Assembly: GCA_947095585.1 (NCBI GenBank)
Contig: OX352761.1
Span: 108,115,890-108,179,889 of the forward strand
Source: Nephrocerus scutellatus
Taxonomy: Eukaryota; Arthropoda; Insecta; Diptera; Pipunculidae
DNA: 64,000 bases
Reading direction: 5' to 3'
Shown here: piece after piece, positions 1 through 11,962 of the stretch
Position numbering within the stretch: position 1 is the stretch's first letter
Layout: every line of letters starts with the position of its first letter
The notes under the pieces: generated by a model
Databases searched by the model: none
The model's input: the letters and a program-made list of their open reading frames with translations, nothing else
Told to the model about the DNA's origin: nothing
Position numbers and translations under genes: made by a program

Positions 1-1589
1 CGTTCATCAACAACAATTATTATTTGTCTTCCAATCAGCAAAATGACTTTTGTCAACAAATTAATAAGAAGATCTCGTAATCTGCATCGGATCCAATTGC
101 CAGATCGGACATGCCTCCTGCACATCGCACCAAACAGCTTCATCTTGATGCGAATCTTGTCATGCAACAAACAGCTAATGTCTGTCTTTTGTTACTGTTG
201 CTGTTTATGTTTCCATAAACTTCTTGTTATCGGATGCGCCAACAGCGGCTATCAACAATAGATCAACAATGGCACAATGCGATTATTATTATGCGATCAT
301 CAGCAAAATGTCGACGACACAGACGGGTCTCTAAACGGTTTATCGTAATAAGCCTCGCTAAAGTGGCTATAAAGTAGCATCAAAAGCATTGGACTTGGAG
401 TTGGAGTGTGCACGTAACCAATTACTTAGAGCAATTATTATTAAAGACTGTCGGAGAGGGAGGGAGAGAGAGGAAGTGGAAGCATCCCACTAGAGAGGTA
501 AAGACTCACACACTGTTATACCAGACAAACAAGCCACCCAAAGGGAATATATGGCTAATAGGATTAAAATCTTAAAACGTAAATAGTTTGCCATGCGGTG
601 CCGCATTTAAGTTGATCTTGGTCGTCATTTTGTCGTCATCGTGGTCGTCGTCGGTCGCGTCACGCGGTAAATCGAGTCTGTGGTTGAGTGGTGTGAAAGG
701 AGCCCGATCATTATTATTATTAAGTAATGAGAGATAAAGTGTGCAGCAGCAGTCTGACCATCAGCACTGCTGCACATCAAACCATGAAGGGAAACCGACA
801 CATTGAAGCGACCAAGGACCGAGGATCTATGGGTAAGAAGAGCTGAAACAAACCATCGTGGATGATCAGTTCACCAGATAAATAATGTGCGCATGTGCTG
901 TCGTCATTCGTCATACACAGAGAACAGCTAGCACAGATGCACACACATCCCGTAGATGGTACTTGCGGATCAGGCAGGCAGGCGCTCATATTACTCGTGA
1001 AACGATCAGAATTACGTTGGAAGCATGAACTTTTGTCTCGAAGAGGTTTTTCACGGTGGTGTCTACAGCAAAATGCGCTCTTATAAGTCTTATAATTTTA
1101 AGCAGCCTGCCCAAAGGGTGATCTGCAGCCAGAGTGGAGCGCTGGTGTTGCGCGCTAAATGCTGTGGGAATTACCGAAGCGCAAAATGTGCGCAAAGGCC
1201 AATTCGGTCACTGATGAAAATTTATTCGCGCTTAGCTCTTCTAGAGGCTCTAGCATAGATTAAGTCACAGAAAGTATTGCTGTGGCTAGGTGTGAGACGA
1301 TGAGACAACGAAGCTGGACGCTGCGCGATTAGTAGTAGAAGTAGTAGTTGGCTAAGGCGAAACTAGCGCTTAAAAGGGCAATTAGAGACACGTCACCAAT
1401 GCGTACACCCTAATCACTGTACAATGCACAAGATTTACGATGATTGAATGTTATTTATTTTTCCTCAGCCAAGATGGTACAAGACTTTTATATGTTCGGC
1501 AGAATACCACAATATTTCGTTATTACAATTATTAAAATAAGTTTTAGGATTTAAGTACAGCTATTAACTTACTAAACAGAGGAATTTAT
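1..1589. other. No recognisable gene; apparently unique sequence
   Basis: No long open frame, transposon domain or convincing splice pattern is visible on either strand. Short frames of 60-77 codons overlap each other on opposite strands and have no family resemblance. The stretch holds small simple runs (GAGGGAGAG near 460, ATT near 708). It could be intergenic or intronic DNA. Confidence 0.5.
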
Positions 1590-1830
1590 AAAAATTCGAA
1601 TCTTTTCGAAACAGACTTTTCCTGTCTGTCGGTTTTATCGACTTTTTTTGAGATCACTTTTAACCACCTTTCACATGACCTAGAGAGCTGAAATTTTCTG
1701 AGCAGCTCTGCGCCTCGAGCCATTTCTGATATCCCATGTGTGACACGTGTCACGAGTCGCGTGTGGTGCATATGATACGTAGAGGGCGGGTTATTCTTTA
1801 AAATAGGCCCACCACCACCACCCAACCGAA
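1590..1830 (-). repeat. REP-A fragment (TIR element with internal tandem units)
   Basis: Read on the minus strand, this stretch carries the REP-A internal unit: a CTAGGTCATGTGAAAGGTGG-like block, then a 'ttaaaa' spacer, then GACACGTGTCACA-like blocks. The same order is seen at 9035-9463, 19284-19864 and 46328-46735. The terminal CAAACTTTTAT is not seen here, so this is a truncated, diverged copy. Confidence 0.55.
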
Positions 1831-2084
1831 TTCCACCGCACTAGTGGTCGTCCACTCTCTAGTGATCGGCCACTTAAACACTTTTTTTCTTGTAATATAA
1901 ATACCGTTAGGAATTTTCTTAATGTGAAGATGCATATACCATCAGATACATCTACATCTCAAATTTGATACTATTACGCAAATACTGCAGCTCTGATTCA
2001 CCGTTAAGCAACAAAATGTTTGAGAAATTTTAGGTACTAAAGTTGTCAGCGCACTGCCGGCCGACTGTTGAAATTACGAAGCTA

Positions 2085-3840
2085 GTTTTTCTTTATAAGT
2101 CGCGCACGCTTAAATGGTCGGCTACATGCTTTGTCGTTAAGGAAAACGAGGAGAAATGAGGAGATGTCTATTAGCTTGTGTTTTGAATGCCTGTGGATCA
2201 TAGTGATGTGGGAAGACAGAGCTTGGCAGAGCATTCCCAATACGTGTTGTACGGCTGAAGAACTAATCCCAGAATTTAACTGTACGTCCGAAGATGGGCT
2301 TGAGGGTAAACTGATGAGCATTTAGAGCGTCACGAGCATTCAGCTGGCTATTTCTCTTGAGAACCGCTGGTAGAAGTAGCGATAAAACAGTGACAAGCAG
2401 GAAAAGTTCCAGCGGTGTTCAAGCGAATTTATTGATTTCGCTATATTTGCGTCACCGATAAGTTTTATCGCGCAGTTTTGTATTCTATCTAGCTGAGCAA
2501 GGCAGTTTAAGAATCACCAGACCAGATATGGCAATTGTACTCAAGTTTAGGGAGAATAAAAGCCATGTTGATAGTAGCCAGATCAGAGGGAGTGAAATAT
2601 TTATTGCACCGGGCTAGAAAACCTAAACATTTCGCAGCATTTTTAGCGACGGTAAATATGTGGTCATTCCAACAAAGCTTGGCGCTAACGCACATACCGA
2701 GTATTGCGAGATTTTCAATTTCCCCGATGCAAGGGTCATTCATGGATAATGGCATGGGAATTAGGATTCTCTAAGACGACAGGAGAAAGCATTGGGTTTT
2801 GGAAGCGTTAAGTTCTACTCGATTGTTTTCTCCCCATTGTATTATGCTGTCTAGGTCAGAATTTATCGAGCTTAACATACGTAGTTGTTTGATTTCCACA
2901 TGAGTAGGGGAGGGATGTTCCTCAAACTTATATGGGAAGCTGTCGTCAGCGAAATAGTGAATTAGATTAGAAATTACAGATAAGAGATCATTAATAAAAA
3001 TGAGAAAGAGTGTCGGTGACAAAACAGACCAGCATTTAATTACTGCACTTTGGACTTGAAACCGTCCAATACAACTTGAATTGAGCTGTCCAAAAGATAG
3101 CTTCTAATCCAGTAAGGGAGTTTGTTATCGACTCTATAAGCACGCATTTTGCACAAATGAGCTTAATGCCAAACTCTGTCAAATGCCTTAGAAATATCGA
3201 GTGCGACAGGTTTGCTTTCTCCAAATTGATGAAAAGACCGGTTCCACTGTTCGCTGAGATATACCATCAAATCACCAGTAGAACGACTGGAATGTCATAA
3301 TAAATGAGCGTTGGAATCGACGACGAGACTGTATTTCTGATTCGTTTTACGAATAAATAAAAATGAATGATGATTGTGACTGCATCAGCGGCGGCATCCA
3401 CGTTGCTATCGCGAAAAAATAGCGACCCAAAGAAGTTGTTAAGGCCGTCCCAATTGTCTTTCTCGTATTGACATACTGTTTTTTAGGAGGTTTTTCTCTG
3501 ACGAGGCGATAATAGATTGACGGAGTATTTATCAGGACGAGAGGTAAGGAACAAATCAAGGGTGTTTTCGAAATTATTTGCAATTTCAGGTATTCGTGTA
3601 GGCTGATTTACAAGCTGAGTAATGTGATTAAACTCAGCGAATAACTCAACACACCTTCCTTTGGGTGTTGTCTGACCAGAATGGCGAAGCCACCCAGAAT
3701 TGTGTACATTGAAATCGCCCGAAAAAACTATTTCATTTTTACGATGTTTTGTGACAATTCTTAGGATTGACTCAGACATTGCATCAAACTGGCATTGAGT
3801 TGAAACATTGTCTAAATGGGAGCTCTACCAATGACCAAAT
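2085..3840 (-). mobile_element. Decayed Jockey-like non-LTR retrotransposon
   Basis: Minus-strand reading frames give, in element order, an endonuclease block with GDFNVHNSGWL (3483-3779), a reverse transcriptase block with SPTLFLIFINDLL and FADDS (2771-3022), and a downstream block with LGMCVSAKLCWNDHIFTVAKN and PKLEYNCHIWSG (2507-2755). The 3' end continues to about 2085. These are hallmarks of Jockey/CR1-type LINEs, which copy themselves by target-primed reverse transcription. The frames are broken by stops and shifts, and the segment between endonuclease and RT is shortened. Closely related copies lie at 20425, 24560, 56815 and 63918, so this is a multicopy family. It cannot encode an active element as it stands. 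Confidence 0.8.
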
Positions 3841-3879
3841 ACCACACTATGCTGTCGCCAGTAAGCATAGACGAATTTA

Positions 3880-4322
3880 GCAGAGCGAGAAATGTTCTTA
3901 AAATTAAAAGACCTCGAAATCAGGTAGTATCGCAACGGAACTCATTAAGTCTGGAGTGCCTTTATTACATCAAACTGTTCATGAACTAATAGTGTAATTA
4001 TGAGAGGAATAAACAACGCTTGAAGACTGGAGGAGATGTATCCAGTACCCAATACATAAGAAAGGAGATATCACAACGTGCATAAATTTTCGTGGAATAA
4101 CGCGTTGTTGAGTATCGCGTATAAGATTTTCTCCTCTATAATGGCAGCTTATGGAGCATAAGCCAAAGTCATTATTGGTCCATACAAGTGGAACTTCATC
4201 CCAGACAAATCAACGACTGACAATATTTTCACCCTACTGCAGGTGATGGAAAAATTTCTAGAGTTTCGAAACTGACTACACCATCTTGGTATATACTTAA
4301 AAGCCGCCTATGATAGCATAAG
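3880..4322 (+). mobile_element. RTE-like LINE reverse transcriptase fragment
   Basis: The plus strand reads WRRCIQYPIHKKGDITTC followed by INFRGIT, which matches the start of the reverse transcriptase palm in RTE-type elements ('..P.HKKGD...C.N.RGI.LL'). Stops interrupt it soon after. Similar blocks occur at 53045-53765 (PKKGDLSNCENWRGITLLN). It ends where a SINE starts at about 4325. Confidence 0.65.
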
Positions 4323-4324
4323 TG

Positions 4325-4465
4325 GGCGCCGTGGCCCACTGGATAAGAGCATGGGTTCTTAGCGGGAGGTTCGTGGTTAGAATTCCAGTAACACCAAAAG
4401 TATTTTTCACGGTGTCCTCTCGCGAAAGTCTGACAAACGTCCAAGAGTAATAACTTCCGACTTCC
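4325..4465 (+). mobile_element. tRNA-derived SINE, 3' truncated
   Basis: It begins with a tRNA-like promoter: an A-box-like GTGGCCCACTGGATAAGAGC, then a B-box-like GGTTCGTGGTTAGAATTCC, followed by the family body 'cagtaacaccaaaagtattt', 'ttcacggtgtcc' and 'tctgacaaacg'. The same body occurs at 21396-21692 and 50276-50560. SINEs are transcribed by RNA polymerase III and mobilised by LINE enzymes. The usual 3' tail is missing here; a Helitron-like end follows. Confidence 0.7.
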
Positions 4466-4469
4466 TGTT

Positions 4470-4566
4470 ACCACTATCCTATCAATTCATAAAAATCGGT
4501 TGGTAAATGTGAGTTTCCATTAAAAACAAGCAAACACACATTTCATTTCATTTTTATTTATATAGA
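4470..4566 (-). mobile_element. Helitron-like 5' terminus
   Basis: On the minus strand this begins TCTATATAAATAAAAATGAA, the usual form of insect Helitron 5' ends, and continues with 'accaaccgatttttatga', like the conserved subterminal '..CCGATTT..' segment. The flanking plus-strand base after the end is T, as expected for insertion between A and T. No 3' CTAG end is found nearby, so it is a truncated copy. Confidence 0.45.
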
Positions 4567-6315
4567 TGAGAGAATTCAGGGAGAATTCTGGAATAAACTG
4601 ACATTACTATGTAGGTTGAACACGAACAGAATCTTACAGACAAATAAAAATATCCGGATGGACTCTTCAACCTATGGTTGGAGGAAGTGATTCGAGACTC
4701 TGATGTATTAGGTGGAATTACACAATAGAGTTGAACTTAACTTTCTAAATTAGAAAGTTAAATTTAAATCTCCAAACTTTATCTATACACAATATTATGT
4801 TATCTGTGTAGCAGTTGCAACGCAGATACCAAAAACACTTTGCATCTACTAGACAGAATAGAATCGTGCTAATGAAAATCGACTAACTTGAATATCATAG
4901 AAATGTTTCGTGCTTATCACTGCGTATTATACGGCGGTGTTATAGCCAGGTTCGTCTCGTCCATTCTTTAACCTAATTCGCATTACTCGTACCACAAATC
5001 AAGCTCACTAATATGCTCGTACCATTGAGTCCATCATCAGTGACTTCTAGTATTTATCTTATGGAGGATTTTCTCCACCAGCTTACAAATTTGGGTATTC
5101 GAACTCTTTATTATTACAAGTATAGATTTGTTTGCTGATTACTACCAGTCAAGAAATCAAGAAAAAAATGCAATAATTCCAGATTTTACGGTACTTTATC
5201 GTGCAAGCCACCACACAACCACCGGAAGACTTTCATATATTTAGTTTGTCTGCGAAAATATCTATGCTGAATCCCTGCCTCATCTTTAATCTGTTGGTTA
5301 AAAATGTTATCACTTTGTATTATTTCTTGTGCTGCATTACCCCACTGTCATTTGAATTTGCGAAATTAAAAGCATAGTTTAGGAGGTCTTCAGTGAATTG
5401 AGGACGGTGTCATATGTTGTCCAGTGTACATTTATATATGACTGTTTCTAACGTCATTAACCGAGACGCTTCTGTGCTTTCCTATTACATTTGTTTCTCT
5501 TATCTGGAATAAATCAACAAAAATTCACTATGAACTAACCCAATTGTGTGGTGAAGCAAATGCAGAAAAAGAAAGGAGATTATTTTTCCTAGAAACAGCT
5601 GGAGTATGCAGAAAAATAGCCCACAAGAGCCGCACATAACGCGGTAAAGTTGAATCAACTGCTGCTTTAATGGATTCGCTGAATTAATGCAGCGGAGTGC
5701 AGTATGCGATCAACATAAACCAAATCATGATCACAGTGTGTACATATCATATATATATATATACACAAATATATATAAAAACAACATTATGATATATTAT
5801 ATGCATTAATCTCATTGACAAGAGGAACATTATTATGATAACATTATTATTATTATTATTAACATTATTACTATCGTACCATATACCGATTCTTGTGGCC
5901 ATATTGATCGCGCATTTGAGCCCAACTATGCTAAGGCATTGAATCTAAATTCACCATGAAATGGTGGAATATCGCGCGCTCGTTGATTAGACACACTGTC
6001 CGGACGTGATGAGAGTTTGCTTTTCGACTTAAGTATGACGTGTGAGCGGTGAGCTGTGAGCTTTGGTATGAAGAATGGGGCCGCCGTCGTTCTTCTTGTA
6101 ACATTTTGCCGGTAGTGCCGGGGAAAGGGTGATGCTCTGCCACGCCGTGCACATTAAGGAAATGTATCTCGTTGCGAAACTACACCGCGGATCACTAGAT
6201 TAGAAGCACATCATTTTGGGAGATAAAATTGATATTTCTCCAGTTATATATCAGGAAAGAAAAAACATATGATGTTGAAAGTTAGAGTAGTTTGTGGTTT
6301 ATACAAAGTAAAGTT
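4567..6315. other. No recognisable gene; AT-rich with microsatellites
   Basis: No coding domain is visible. Simple repeats include a TA/CA run at about 5747-5778 and an ATT run at about 5843-5862. The 73-codon minus-strand frame at 5931-6152 has no recognisable motif and is probably chance. Confidence 0.5.
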
Positions 6316-6328
6316 TAACAAAAATTCA

Positions 6329-6398
6329 GAACAAGATAACGGTATACAATAGAGACCCTTTTGCTAAATGAGTCAGAACGGCATGCATTTAAATCGGT
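6329..6398 (+). repeat. Left inverted end of the Tc1-like element
   Basis: Reads 'gaacaagataacgg' through 'gagtcagaacggcatgcatt'. It pairs with the inverted right end at 7722-7791 with roughly 80 percent identity by eye. Confidence 0.65.
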
Positions 6399-6764
6399 CG
6401 ATATAATTAGAAGCATTTACAAATGAATCAGAAAATTATTTTTTTTGTCTTTTTTTATGAAAATTGATTTTTTATTTTAAATTCAATCTCCAGTTATAAT
6501 TTTTAATTATGAGTAGAAACACCTTCCTTCAAGATAACCTAGAAAATTCGATCTTTAATGGAGTTGTACAATGAATTCAAGTAATCGAGTGATTCTTGTC
6601 ATCGTATTGTTTTCTACCTACGTGAACTTTTCGTGTGAGCCAGCTTCAAACATTTTCTATAGTGTTAACGTCTGGCGAATATGGTGGCCATGGTAAAAGT
6701 TCAACATTTTCACTGGCAGCAAACGATTTAGCAATGCTAGCGGTTAAAGAAATAGCACGATCAA

Positions 6765-6960
6765 AAGGCGCGTGATTAAAAAGTCGACCATCAAAAAAGC
6801 GACCTCCTAAAAGGCCCCCTCCTTTTTGTTGGGTCATTTTTTTTTATCGCCGCGCATTTTTGATCGGCCTGTTTTGATGGTAACGTTTTGTTGGTTGACT
6901 TTTAAATCTCGCGCCTTTTTTATCGTGTGCCTTTTGATGGTCGCCTTTTTAAAGCCGTCT
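6765..6960. repeat. Imperfect palindromic insertion inside the Tc1-like element
   Basis: 'aaggcgcgtgattaaaaag', 'accatcaaaaaagcgacc' in the left half are answered by inverted 'ctcgcgcctttttt' and 'gatggtcgcctttttaaagc' in the right half. It interrupts the transposase frame upstream of the WPPYSPD block. It could be a small MITE or a foldback expansion. Confidence 0.5.
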
Positions 6961-7721
6961 TTATAATTGTAAGCACTCTCTATCTATTTTCTGTAATTTT
7001 TTAGCTTTGTACCACTAAGTTGATGGTGCCATAGCAAGATATTGCAACCCAAAACATCACGCACACTTCTTTGCTATGATGACTGCTTAAAAAGAGTTCC
7101 TCTTCTCTTATATGGTGAAAGTAGGAGTTATATTCATCCGGTCCATGTAAATTGAACTTTTTTTTCGTCAGAAAAGACTACTTTTTTCAGTTATTCGAAC
7201 TTGTTCCGTGTTGCACATCCCAGGTCAAGTGATCTTTCGCGAATTGTAAGCGTTCAATCTTTCGCAAAGCGTTAAGAGTGGTGGTTTTTATTCAGATTTA
7301 GTCACTTGAGGTGTTTGGCACTAGGAATCGAACATGAACACGACGAGCGGTAGATTTACTTGCAGTAACACCAGCTGCTTCTCTAATTTTAGCTGTCGAA
7401 ACAGCGAAACAGTATAACAATTTTCAGTTTTTCAGTTGCTTTGGAAACATTTCTTTTGTAATTTATCCTGTAAAGTTTTGGATACTTTAAATAATTGCCA
7501 ACAGCATGATCACATCGCATTGATCCTGCAATCGATAGCTTGGTAAACTTGGTAAATATCTATTTTTGCGTTTTCTGACAATGTTAAATAATTCTTTTTA
7601 TCCATTCTTTTAGAAAAATAAGGCAAATTTCTTTTTTTATTTACAAACTTAAATTTTTATACAAAAAAAAGTGAATCACTTCACAAACAACGATTGTACT
7701 TTGTCTGATTCTAAGCTTATG

Positions 7722-7791
7722 AACCAATTTAAATGCGTGCCATTCTGACTCATTCAGTTAGAGTTTCACAAAACAACCGTTAGCTTGTTCT
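7722..7791 (-). repeat. Right inverted end of the Tc1-like element
   Basis: Inverted partner of 6329-6398. The similarity to the isolated end at 19880-20065 extends outward through 'cttaaaaattttgaattc' to about 7815, which suggests the true terminus is a little beyond 7791. Confidence 0.65.
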
Positions 7792-7815
7792 CTTAAAAAT
7801 TTTGAATTCATGATT

Positions 7816-8746
7816 GCATTCAACATCACTACTGGTTCTTTCATCTTTTTTTTCTCACACTGCCAGATCAAAGATCAAAGGAGAAAGATCATTTTTACTT
7901 TTCTAAATTGCCTGCATCTAATCAAGTGAACCGCAGTGTATGCTCACTCCAAAAAAAACACAAAAAAACGTTGCAAAATGCTATCTGATTATATTTAGAC
8001 TCAAAAACGACTAAGAACCTTATTATGATGTGATGCACTCGTCGCTTGTTGCTGATACAAATATTATTACAATTCGTTCCACCTTAATGTTCCTGAATAT
8101 GATGGATATGCAGCGGAAAACTCTTAATGGCTTATTAGATCTAATCGGGGCATATTCTTAAAGAAAGTATACTTAAGAAAAATCAAAAGAAAACAAAAAT
8201 TCATCGGACATGAAGATGTTTGATTAACGATCGATTAAGTGGAACGAGTGTTGTTCATACGTCTTCAGCGTGGTTTTATAAAAGTAAAGAATTAAATTGC
8301 CGATAGCTTAATGAGTCTGATTTTAGCCGAACCGTGCTGTCGTGTACATACTAAGTTGTGCCATTTTCTTAAATTGCCTTTAAAATTCCCGTCTTGATTT
8401 TGGTTCAAGAAATATGCGGATTGCAGCTTCGCTATATGTTCTTTTTCAAAAATAAAGAACATTTATGTTACTCGTTATAATGTTGTTGAGTGCTTTTTGT
8501 TTAATTTACACTGCTCTGCTCTGCTCTGCTTCTGCAATGGACACGGATAAAAGACGCGCCAATTGAAATTTTGCGACTAAATGTGTCTTGCGTCATTCGC
8601 GCCTACGCCACATCGTCACACTTACCAAAATTAGTTCCTAAATTGTAATATTTTACACGTTCGTTAGATCCACATTCCACAATAGGAAAAGAAAGTAGTA
8701 AAAATCACAAAATAGTTTTTGCGTCAACAACAATAAGGTGAACGTC
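7816..8746. other. No recognisable feature
   Basis: AT-rich sequence without a long frame or transposon motif. A short CTCTG tandem run sits at about 8510-8530. Confidence 0.5.
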
Positions 8747-8945
8747 AGCCCTTTATTAAAACTTTAAAAATCGAAGGAATATAATTTATATTATATTATA
8801 TTTGTAGCCGGTTTCAAGTTATTTTCTCAGAATTTTCTCTGATTCATTTGCAAAAAGCAAAAGGGAAAAATATCACGAAACTTAAAACGACACGAGAGTC
8901 CAAAAAGAGAGAAAACAACAAAAAACCCTGACCAAGAATATATTA
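8747..8945 (-). repeat. Left arm of a long inverted repeat pair
   Basis: Reverse-complemented, this arm ('ggtcagggttttttgttgtt', 'cgtgtcgttttaagtttcgtg', 'aatcagagaaaattctgag', 'gaaaccggctacaaat') aligns along its length with 11345-11572. The two arms face each other about 2.4 kb apart. Confidence 0.65.
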
Positions 8946-9034
8946 AAAATAACTACGTAAATAAGCTTGGAACCTCTATAGTACTATTCAGAATTAATTT
9001 TTGGCAAAAATAACACACAAGTAAATGTAAGCAA

Positions 9035-9463
9035 TACAGTTTTATGTATACATCGCCACACAGCCTTTTATTATTTGGTAATAATCGTCAAAATATCTGT
9101 TTTTGATGTCGGGGCCATTTCAAAGCATTTTCTTTTTTTCACGCTACGCACACGTGCCAGACGCGAGATATCAAAATCAAAACCGGCCCTTGACATTAAG
9201 TCGCTTACAAAATTTCAGGCCTCTAGGTCATGCGAAAGGTGGTTAAAAAAGACCTAAAAAAACGAGAAATGACGCGATTTTAACCCATCACACGCGCCAC
9301 ATGCGAAACACGGCACGCGTCATACTTGGAATATTAAAATGCTATTTTGGACTTAGACTTAGATCACAATCTCTAGGTCGTGTGGAAGGTGATTAAAAAG
9401 GACCTCAAATTAGTCGAAAATACAGAGAACAAGGGGTCAAGTCAAGTTAAATAAAAGTTTGTA
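9035..9463 (+). mobile_element. REP-A copy with TA-flanked inverted ends
   Basis: It starts TACAGTTTTATGTATACATC and ends ATAAAAGTTTGTA, so the ends are inverted copies of about 11 bp (CAAACTTTTAT) each next to TA. The interior has diverged units containing 'cctctaggtcatgcgaaagg', 'tggttaaaaaggacct' and 'cacacgcgccacatgcg'. TA flanks suggest a Tc1/mariner-type MITE, but no transposase is linked to it. The frame at 9075-9257 is a translation of the repeat. Confidence 0.6.
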
Positions 9464-11344
9464 AAAGTTCCTAAATAAACACAATTTTCAATCATAATGG
9501 CTGCAGTTTCTAATTATGAGTTTTTTTAAACGCAAATAAATCACAATTTCTAAATAGGATTTCCTTGACATTTATAATACACTATTCCTATATAGACGCA
9601 ATTCCTTAATAAGAATTTTTGTTCACACGCAATTCTCAAAAAGTAATTTTTATGTCCGACATATTTATCGCCGCATCGTAAAAAATTTAATTTTAATTTA
9701 TGATTTTAATGGTTTATCTTACGCTAAATAAGCTAAGGAATATATTTTATCTTGTAGATAAGAAATTTTTTTAAGATTACTTTTCACATTTAGGTAGGTA
9801 GTTTAGAGTGGTGGATCCCGATGTACTTGCGAGGTCCTCATTTTGCCATTTTGATGCCACAAATCTCGAGGGACCTAGCATGGATATTTAAGTGGTTTAA
9901 ATCCAGTCTGTAGCGTTCAGATACGAGATCAACTCGATGATTCTGTAATCTGAGAGCTATTTTAGTTTGGGAAGAAATGGTTTACCAAAAATGCGGTGTC
10001 TTGGCCCTGCTAGGTTCGGAGGAAGTGTAAGAGAGTTTCTGGCCAGTGGCTAGCGCAGATAGCCACAACTCTGCCAATATCCTTCCGGGTTATCTTAGGA
10101 TTCGAATTCTATTATATGCGCTACTAACTACTTTTCCTAACAATATGTTTCCAAATAGGAACCTTTTTTAACAGCACAACGTCGCCACGTCTAAAATTCT
10201 TATGAAAATGCTACTTGGGGCACCATTGCACCCAAATTAAAAAAATTACAAACTAGGCCGGTTTATTAGCATAACGGCTGCTGTCACACTCCTTAAAAAT
10301 AAAGCAAATTTGTTTGTTCTGCCTCTGTGTTAAATTCTTTGAAGAGAGGAACATTTGCATGACCAGCATTATAAAAAGTTCTCCACAAGAATCATAGTGT
10401 GTAACTCATCTAAAAAAAACTCGATTATGCATAAATCACACGATATTCTTTGTTCATTTAATGCAACAACTGAAACAAGGGAGATATCTATCCCAAAAGT
10501 TGTTATAAGAAACTTTTATTTGTTGACCAAGCATATTTATAGGTTTCGTGGAGGGCTGCAACACAAAATAATAATAACACAATGATTTGCATAATTTACA
10601 AGTGTAAATTGTTTCAAGAACAGGACATGATATACTATAGAAAAGCTGTGTTGTATGTATACACGAACATGTAAGAGAAGGACCTATAAAATCTATTTGG
10701 AAAAGTTCACAAATATTGAAGAATTTTTAAAAAGCTTACTCATTCTGCTTAAATTTACCCCTCATCACAAGGGTGGTAATCTTTTCTATAGGTAACCCAC
10801 CCAGTCGACTACAAAGTTTCAGAGTATGATTCTTTAATTTCATTAGTTATTTAAGTCACAAAAAATAAAAACGAAAAAACCGAAATTCTTCATCAAAGCC
10901 TGAATTTGTATTTGCCCCAGAGGACTAACTACAAAAAACCACAAAGAATCGTATCTTTTGAAAAGAGATTTTCTCTTTTTTGTGAAACTTCATTTGAAAC
11001 CAACTCTTCCCCTCAAGCTTGGTGCAATTTTTGACGACAAGAAACACAAACAAAAGAACTTGGCCAAGCTACGAGGAACAGCAGAGAATACTTAATAGCT
11101 CAATTTGAGTCTAGCTTTTTCGATCACCCTTGCAATGTTTGGCGTTGGAGCTTATCGGCTCGATAGTTTTGAGTGCCTTTTTCGTTTGTAAGGCCTGGTA
11201 CTACAAACGAATCTGGTACAATTCACTGTCGAGTTGTTGTCCTTCAAGAAAGAAGACAGCTAGTTCCTGCAAGACCGAATTTTTCAATGGAGTTTCCAAG
11301 AATTTTGAATAACATACATTTATTTTTTTTTTATTTTTTTTGTA
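9464..11344. other. No recognisable gene between the inverted arms
   Basis: The longest frames (76 codons at 10355, 60-69 codons at 11130-11382) have no recognisable domain. I see no DDE block, RT block or splice pattern. Oligo-T runs near 11320 precede the right arm. Confidence 0.45.
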
Positions 11345-11572
11345 ATATTTTCTCGGTCAAGGTTTTTTGTAGTTTTCCTTGACCACGATTCATTCATTAA
11401 AGCATTTGTACTCGCGTCGTTTTAGTTTCGTGATCGTTTTTCCTTAATCCTTTTTTCAATGAATCAGGGAGAATTTTGAGAAAATAAATTGAAATCGGCT
11501 ACAAACGTGAAGAATGTGATATATTGTAAATCACATTTCTCCGATTTATTTCTTAATTTTAATAATGGGCTT
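11345..11572 (+). repeat. Right arm of a long inverted repeat pair
   Basis: Reads 'ggtcaaggttttttgtagtt', 'cgcgtcgttttagtttcgtg', 'gaatcagggagaattttgag', 'gaaatcggctacaaac'. Inverted partner of 8747-8945. Confidence 0.65.
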
Positions 11573-11825
11573 AGCTTACCTTAGCTTAGCTTGCCGTGGC
11601 GCAAGTCATTCAGGGAGTATTCCCTTGGCAATAAGTTTAAATACATAAAAAAAAAATAAATAATAATAATAATATTTTGAGAAAAAGACGTTGTTGCCCA
11701 GGGACATGATTAACGTTATTATTCATCGTGGTGTGCGTGTTATGTATTTTTGCAATTAAATAGAAATGACCGACAATTTAAAGCCTTATACGAAAGCCGA
11801 ATTAAGAAACTTTAAATGACAGTTA

Positions 11826-11962
11826 TTACTTTCAGTCGCGTCTCAAACATTCGCGAGAGGTGGGACCGTGAAGACGATTTTTGGTGTTTTTTTGGGATTC
11901 GAATCTCACGCTCTGTAGTTCAACGCATCAACCACTTGAGCCACGACTTCTTCAAATTTGTA
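11826..11962 (-). mobile_element. tRNA-derived SINE copy
   Basis: On the minus strand: 'gtggctcaagtggttgatgc' (A-box region), 'gagattcgaatccc' (B-box), then 'acaccaaaaatcgtcttcac' and 'ggtcccacctctcgcgaatg', the same body order as the SINE at 21396. The open frame at 11816-12067 on the other strand is a shadow. Confidence 0.65.

Larger units (their letters stand above)
6316..7815 (-). mobile_element. Decayed Tc1/mariner-like DNA transposon
   Basis: The minus strand encodes LLPWPPYSPDVNTIENV at 6646-6700, the C-terminal DDE block of Tc1-like transposases (usual form 'WP..SPDLNPIE.W'). The block is embedded in inverted ends: 'atgagtcagaacggcatgc' near 6367 matches, inverted, 'gcgtgccattctgactcat' near 7734. 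The rest of the transposase is destroyed by stops, frameshifts and a GC/AT hairpin-rich insertion at 6765-6960. A related isolated end lies at 19880-20065. Confidence 0.7.
8747..11572. mobile_element. Candidate long-TIR element (about 2.8 kb)
   Basis: It is defined only by two diverged inverted arms of about 200 bp (8747-8945 and 11345-11572). Between them lie a REP-A copy (9035-9463) and about 1.9 kb in which I recognise no transposase on either strand. Long inverted arms with unrelated filling fit a foldback-type or a strongly decayed DNA transposon. Two independent insertions of the same repeat in opposite orientation would also explain it. No target duplication could be read. Confidence 0.35.
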
